Shown here: positions 58,480 to 64,000 of the stretch, piece after piece | Position numbering within the stretch: position 1 is the stretch's first letter | Layout of the letters: every line of letters starts with the position of its first letter | Source of the DNA: Cristatella mucedo | Lineage: Eukaryota; Bryozoa; Phylactolaemata; Cristatellidae | DNA length: 64,000 bases | Reading direction: 5' to 3' | Assembly: GCA_009760855.2 (NCBI GenBank) | Contig: WPIO01000076.1 | Coordinates: 167,001-231,000 of the forward strand | Translations under genes and position numbers: made by a program | The notes under the pieces: generated by a model | Seen by the model: the letters and a program-made list of their open reading frames with translations, nothing else | Told to the model about the DNA's origin: nothing | Databases searched by the model: none

Positions 58480-61425
58480 TGTGGAACGTTAAATCATTCA
58501 ACCGAAATATCACCCGTAAACGAAAAGGACGTATACCCGTACTTGCCCATACTTTACCCGTATATTTCAATGCTTTACTTAGGTCGGTGCTCTTCGAAGC
58601 TCAAGTAAAAAATATGAACAGAGTGACTGTTGGTGATGCCAAGAACTGCTACCTGCCGATAGACATCGTCCAACAGGAATCCTTAACTAGCGTTAGCTAA
58701 TTCAAAGTCATTCATGCAGAGATCTTCCGCCGCTTGAGACAAAAATCGTTCCAAAAGTAGTTATGCAGGTAGCCGATCGGAGCTCTCCGGCTCTTGCAAG
58801 ATCATGGGAGGAGCTGGCTTTGGCCAGAGCTTGGAGGCTAAATTAGCAGAGACTGTACTTGTACTCGCTGCACGGACATGGGATGTGACCGTACTAACTG
58901 GCCAGTTCCTTAAAAAAAATGACGGAGCTTTAATCATTTATGACGGTAGCGATCTAGCCTATCATGGGGTGATGGAATAGAAAATTACACGCTGCAGGAC
59001 TCGCACTCAATGCCAAAGTGATACATCACCTGGTGTCCTTGCTTCGATAATTCCCAGTGTGGTATACCGACGACAGAAACGCGTTGGCAAACCTAGTTTG
59101 TTTGATCAAAAAAACAGCCTTAAATAACAATAGATATCATTGAAACATCCATAACTACGGAATAGTATCCACTCCTGATGGAACGAGAATAGACGTGGTG
59201 ACAACAATCGTGCCGAGTGCAGTTGTGTGCTAACCGGTGACTGTTGAAACCTCTTCGGCGCTTGCACAATCATGTGAGGAGCTGGCCTTAGCCATAGCTC
59301 GGAGGCTACATTAGCAAAGACGATACATGTTCTCGCTGAATGAACATTGAACTCGATAAATGAACAAGAGGATGTGCTCGTATTTACTGGCCAGTTCCTT
59401 AAACAAAGATTACGGAGCTTCATTCCTCTATAACGATAGAGATCTAGTGCGTCTTGGGTTGAGAGTTGTGAAAATTACATGCTGCAGCACTCGGAGTAAA
59501 GACCAGAGTGATGAATCACCTGGTTTCCTTACTTCCACAATTCGCAGCGTGGTTTGCCGACGACGGAAACGTATTGGCAAACCTAGGTTGTTTGATCTAA
59601 AAAATAGCCATGAATAATAAAAATTACCGAACTTCATTCATATATGACGGTAGATATCTAGCCTGCCACATGATGAGAGTTATGAAAATTACATGCTGCA
59701 GGACTCGGAGTCAGGACCAGAGTGATCAATACTAGGTTCCTCGTGGCATGCGAAAAGGTCTTTGCTACTCCTCTTTACCCATACCCTGCAGCCTAATGAT
59801 CAAATTATTCAAGTAATAAGACCGACAGCTGCCGAAATCCTTAACATTATTCTGAGTCTTTAAACCTTGGTACGTACGGCTTACAAGCCTCGCCTTCGTA
59901 GCTATCGCCCGATCGGTCAGCCATCGGCCTCGACTTGCACTTCTGTACACTATTTAGGTCGATGCTCTTCAAAACTCAAGTAAAAAATGAGGACAGGGTG
60001 ACTGTTCGCTATGCCAAGAACAGCAACCTGCCGATTGACATTGTCTCACAGGAATCCTTTACTAACGTTAGCTAATTCAAAGTTATTTAAGAAGAGAGGT
60101 CGCACAGCTTGAGATAACAATCGTGCCAGATGTAGTTATGTGCACACGGGCTGCCGTTAAAAGCTCTGCAGCAGTTAAACGTCAAGTGGTGAGATGGCCT
60201 TGTCCGGACCTCGAAAGCTAAACTAGCAGAGACGACACATGTACTCACTGCTCGGACAGGGGATGTGCTCGCATTAACTGGCCAGTTCCTGAAACAAAAA
60301 TTGCGGAGCTTCATTGATGTATAACGGTAGAGATCCAGCCTGTCATGGGTTGAGAATTGTGAAAATTACATGCTGCAGCACTCGGAGTCAAGGCCAGAGG
60401 GATGAATACTCGGTTTCCCGTGGCATGCAAAAAAATATTTGCTACTGCTCCTTACCCGTATCGGGCTGCCTAATTATTTATTTATGTAATAAGACCGACA
60501 GCTGACGAAATCCTTAATATTAATCTGAGCCTTTATACCTTGGTACGTGCGGCTTACAAGCCTCGCCTTTTTGGCTGTCGCCCTATCGGTCAGCGATCGG
60601 CCTTGACTTGTACTTCTGTACACTATTTAGGTCAGTGCTCTTTAAAGCTCAAGTAAAAAAATACGGAAGGAGTCACTATTGACTATGCAAAGAACTGCAA
60701 GCTTCTGATGGACATTGTCCCACAATAGCTATCTAATAACGATAGCTAATTCGAATTCATTCAAGCAAAGAGCTTGTGCTGGAGATAACAATCAAGCCGA
60801 GTGTAGTTACGTGCACAGAGGTTGCCATTAAAAGCTCTTTGGCTCTTGCAAAATCATGGGAGGAGCTCGCCTTGGCCGTAGCTCGGAGGTTAAATTAGCA
60901 CAAGCGATACGTTTGCTCGCTGCGTGGACAAGGAATTTGCTGGCATTAACAGGTCAGTTCCTTAAGACTTACAGAGCTTCTTTCATTTATTACGATAGAG
61001 ATCTAGCCTGTCATGGCTGAGAGAAATGAAAATTACATGCTGCAGGAGTTGAACTTATGGCCAGAGTGACGATTCACCTGCTGTCCTTGCTTCGACAATT
61101 CGCATGCGGTTTGCCAACGACGGAAGCGTATTGGCAAACCTAGGTTGCTTGATCGAACAAATAGCCTTGAATAAAAAAATTACCGAACTTCATTCATGTA
61201 TGACGGTAGAGATCTTGCCTGCCACAGAATGAGAGTTAGGAAAGTTACATGCTGCAGTACTCGGAGTTAGGGCCAGAGTGATGAATACTAGGTTTCACGT
61301 GGCTTGCGGAAAGGTTTGGCTGCTACTCTTTACCCGTACCGTGCACCCTAAGGATTGAATTATTCATGTAATAAGACCGGCATCTGACGAAATCCTTTGC
61401 AATATTCTGAGTCTTTGAACCTTAA
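58480..61425. repeat. Complex tandem array, roughly 640-bp unit
   Basis: Blocks recur in order. 'ctatttaggtcgatgctctt' (or a variant) occurs at about 58,575, 59,953 and 60,626; 'catgggaggagctggc' (or a variant) at 58,800, 59,270, 60,185 and 60,855. 'ttacatgctgcag' followed by 'gccgacgacggaaac' occurs at 58,985, 59,475, 60,365 and 61,035, with a partial copy at 59,690. The regular spacing is about 650-670 bp; the first two repeats are closer, so the array has internal partial duplications. Right edge is cut by a LINE-A. Frames are short; no gene. Confidence 0.8.
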
Positions 61426-62437
61426 TAATAATAATAATAATATTGCACTTGATAAAGCGCCCTCAGAGAACTTAATCTCTTTCTAGGCACTTTACATTTG
61501 CTGCAAAGGGAAATGCAATTGAGTGGTAAGTAAAATCATGCTTGAAAAACAAGCAAAATAAATAATATGGTTAGGGGTGACATGCACAGGGTCAACATGC
61601 AAATGTGGTTAGTGGCAGCATGCACAGTGTCAGCAAGCATAAGCACATGAAGGACGAATCACAGGGACCCACTAAATGCTGTCCTAAATAGGTGTGCTTT
61701 TAAGTTCCTTTTAAATGTGGTCAGGTCAGGGGATGTTCTGACGCAGGTCGAGAGGGAGTTCCAGGCTTTGGGAGCGTACGAACTAAATGCACGGTCTCCA
61801 AAGGATCTAAGGTTTGTACGAGGTATTTGTAGACTGTTACTCCGAAAAGCACGTGGTACGATGCTTGGCCTGATGGGGGAGTATATAGGAGAGGTAGGCT
61901 GGAGCCATAGAATGAAGGGACCTAAAAGTGAGCAACAAAACCTTGAAGTCAATCCATTGCTTGACTGGTAGCTAGTGCAGGTCAGCGAGAAGTGGAGTAA
62001 TTTGGCAACTGCAACGCTCACGGCAGACAAGCCTAGCTGCAGAGTTTTGAACCAGCTTTAATCGCCTGATCGCACATGCTGGTAGGCCAGTAAGCAGTGA
62101 GTTTCAGAAGTCGAGACGGGATGTCACGAATGCATGGACCAACTTGGACGTGGTATTCTTATCTAAACAAGCCCGAATTTCAGCAATGTTATGAAGCTGA
62201 AAATAGGCAGATTTGACTGTGGAGCTGATATGGTCGTTTAAAGAGAGGTCTCTTTGGAATATGACACTTTGATTTCGAGCTGATTCAACAGGAGATATGC
62301 TGGCAGAGCCAATTTTGAGAGTCAGTCTTTCCTATCTCTGAATCACACTGGGTTTGCCCATAACTAGTAAGTTAGTTTTATCATCTTTTAGTTTTAGAAA
62401 ATTTGCTGCCATCCATGTGCGGATGATATCTTTCACT
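61425..62437 (-). mobile_element. LINE-A 3' kilobase, 5' cut at a CT microsatellite
   Basis: Minus-strand LINE-A. ATT tail at 61,425-61,445, hairpin, then the C-terminal coding region (frame 62,030-61,659 with 'SLQIPRTNLRSFGDRAFSSY', 'KAWNSLSTCVRTSPDL'), up to 'gcaaattttctaaaactaaa' at about 62,400. Among the better preserved C-terminal ends in the window. It ends abruptly at the CT repeat. Confidence 0.85.
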
Positions 62438-62511
62438 CACTCTCTCTCTCCTTCCCACTCTGTTGTCTCTCTCTCTCCTCTCTCTCTCCCTCTCTTTCTC
62501 TCTCTCTAGCT

Positions 62512-62608
<97 letters not shown>
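62438..62608. repeat. (CT)n microsatellite
   Basis: About 170 bp of CT, imperfect in the first 80 bases and pure afterwards. It begins where LINE-A ends. Confidence 0.97.
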
Positions 62609-62609
<1 letters not shown>

Positions 62610-63190
62610 ACTGGGCTTACTCAGCTTTAACCACAGTGGATTTGGTACGGCATCCTCGTTAGAGCCTCACCCTGTCACTTAATTTGGTGCAGTGGTGAGG
62701 CAGCATATTGATTGTTCATTCGGCGGACCATCCAGGGCAACCTAAAGTTTATATTCCTTTAGTCTTGATAGCACTCTTTTTCCTAATAAGTATTTGTTAG
62801 CTAGGCATTGTATGGAGGGTGAGAGATAGTCATGTAGCAGCCGGGCAGTGGTGCACAGCCTCGGAAGGTCACATGAAACCCCCATGTGTACACACACCTG
62901 ACAGGTCTACACATACTCACATGTTTGACACCGCACGTGCCTGCAGGCAGATCCTGCAATCACTGGCGCTCGCTTTTCGCAAAAAGTCAGCTTCAAAAAT
63001 GCTAAACAGGCACATCAGAGCTGCCACTACAGAGTTCACTAACTGTAACAGAAAAATCAGTTCCACCGTGAATTAGGAAAAAACCACACGTTGGCTGGCA
63101 ATCAAAAAACTTCAATATACACAAGCAAAAAGACTGCTAGACCTGCCTGCAAGTACCTTGGATCACTTACGTAGGTCAGCTTCTGACAAC
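62609..63190. other. Unassigned sequence
   Basis: No repeat shared with the window. An 85-codon plus-strand frame (62,819-63,076) lacks recognisable motifs. Confidence 0.4.
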
Positions 63191-63340
63191 CATTCGTTCG
63201 TGAGCGTCGCAGTTGCCACATCACACCCCTTCTCGCCGACCTGCGCTGGCTACCAGTCATGCAACGAATCGACTTCAAGGTTTTGTCGCTCCCTTTTAGG
63301 TCACTTCATTCTTTGGCCCCAGCCTATCTCTCAGCTTCTG
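63190..63340 (+). mobile_element. LINE-A C-terminal fragment, about 150 bp
   Basis: 'gtgagcgtcgcagttgcc' to 'ccagcctatctctcagctt' matches 50,375-50,505. Both ends truncated, no tail. Confidence 0.8.
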
Positions 63341-63650
63341 ACGACCATTCAGCAGCTTTTTTACGAGGTCGAATAACTGAAATCGAAGTCATGGCCCTGA
63401 GCGTTCAGCAGAAGACGTTGCCGGGTCTGCCGGCCACACATACAGCCTTCATACAGCATATGCATGCCGTGCCTAGGCACGGTACGCAAATTGCATGTAC
63501 TTGCTATAGCCAGTCACTTCTTATGGATCTGTTTGCATAGAGGCAAAAGCAGAGGTTCGAGCTGAGCGAGTAGCAGTGCAATTCACGCGGGATGATTGCC
63601 ACGGATTGTTTACAGAGCTCGTACATCCTTCGACCGGCAATCTTGAACTT
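63341..63650. other. Unassigned sequence with a 16-base perfect palindrome
   Basis: Contains 'ccgtgcctaggcacgg' at 63,467-63,482. Nothing else recognised. Confidence 0.45.
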
Positions 63651-64000
63651 CGCGAATACCAAAAATAACCCTAATAATAGCAATAATTACTATTATAGCA
63701 ATAGATGTGGACAGCACCCTGGGAGAACAAATTCTCTTTCTGGGCACAGTAAATATGCCGCGAAGGAAGCTTGTCAATATGGTTAATGAGTGCATGTACA
63801 GAGTCGGCACACGTAAGTACATAAAAGGCGATTCAAATGGATCCATCCAATGCTGTAAAAAAAACAGGTGTTTGAGCAGGCGTTTAAATACCATTAAGTC
63901 AGTCTTTTAGCAGCAATATTCAGGCTTTTAGAGCATACAAACCTAAGGGACGGTTTCCAAAGGATTTGAGGATGGCTAGAGGAACGGCTAAAGGATTTGA
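63650..64000 (-). mobile_element. Diverged LINE-A 3' end, running off the window
   Basis: The minus strand resembles the LINE-A 3' end: ATT-like tail at 63,660-63,700, then blocks matching 11,740-12,000 ('atatggttaatgagtgcatg', 'ggtttccaaaggatttgagg'). Strongly diverged. Continues beyond the right edge. Confidence 0.65.

Overview
This is animal-type nuclear DNA and very repeat-rich. It holds decayed non-LTR retrotransposons of the CR1/L2/Rex kind, one LTR-retrotransposon gag remnant, a hAT-type MITE, a tRNA-derived SINE and long TG, TA and CT microsatellites. No intact multi-domain gene is present. It looks like an invertebrate genome, but no marker in the window fixes the phylum. There are no rRNA genes, conventional tRNA genes, bacterial operons or CRISPR arrays. 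Coordinates of repeat edges are by eye and good to roughly 10-50 bases.

Two LINE families do most of the building. 'LINE-A' ends in a conserved 3' hairpin (aaagcgcc...gggcgctt) followed by an ATT-rich tail. 'LINE-B' ends in TTACA-like repeats. Copies are 5'-truncated, frameshifted and often nested in one another.

Layout. 1-5.24 kb: repeat J, a LINE-A remnant carrying a SINE, and repeats N and K. 5.29-7.96 kb: a compact cluster of small, partly overlapping, broken ORFs with no paralogue in the window; this is the most unusual stretch and may be an old viral or viral-like insertion. 8.0-11.6 kb: second copies of J, N and K. 11.6-15.0 kb: an antisense LINE-A with a nested LINE-B and an upstream gag fragment. 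15.0-21.2 kb: inverted segment C. 21.2-23.2 kb: N and X copies. 23.2-30.7 kb: segment A. 30.7-38.7 kb: a K copy, GC-richer DNA with a 13-bp minisatellite, a possible exon, and two LINE-B copies. 38.7-42.1 kb: inverted K and N copies. 42.1-46.3 kb: an old LINE-A, a TA microsatellite and a hAT MITE. 46.3-58.3 kb: segment B. 58.5-61.4 kb: a complex tandem array. 61.4-64 kb: LINE-A remnants and a CT microsatellite.

Segments A, B and C are three old copies of one 6-12 kb region (C inverted). Comparing them reveals unoccupied insertion sites for individual LINE copies. B carries two exons that look like the start of a small secreted peptide gene. The C copy of those exons has lost its reading frame and both splice signals of exon 2. 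A 103-bp-armed near-perfect inverted repeat is found only in B.
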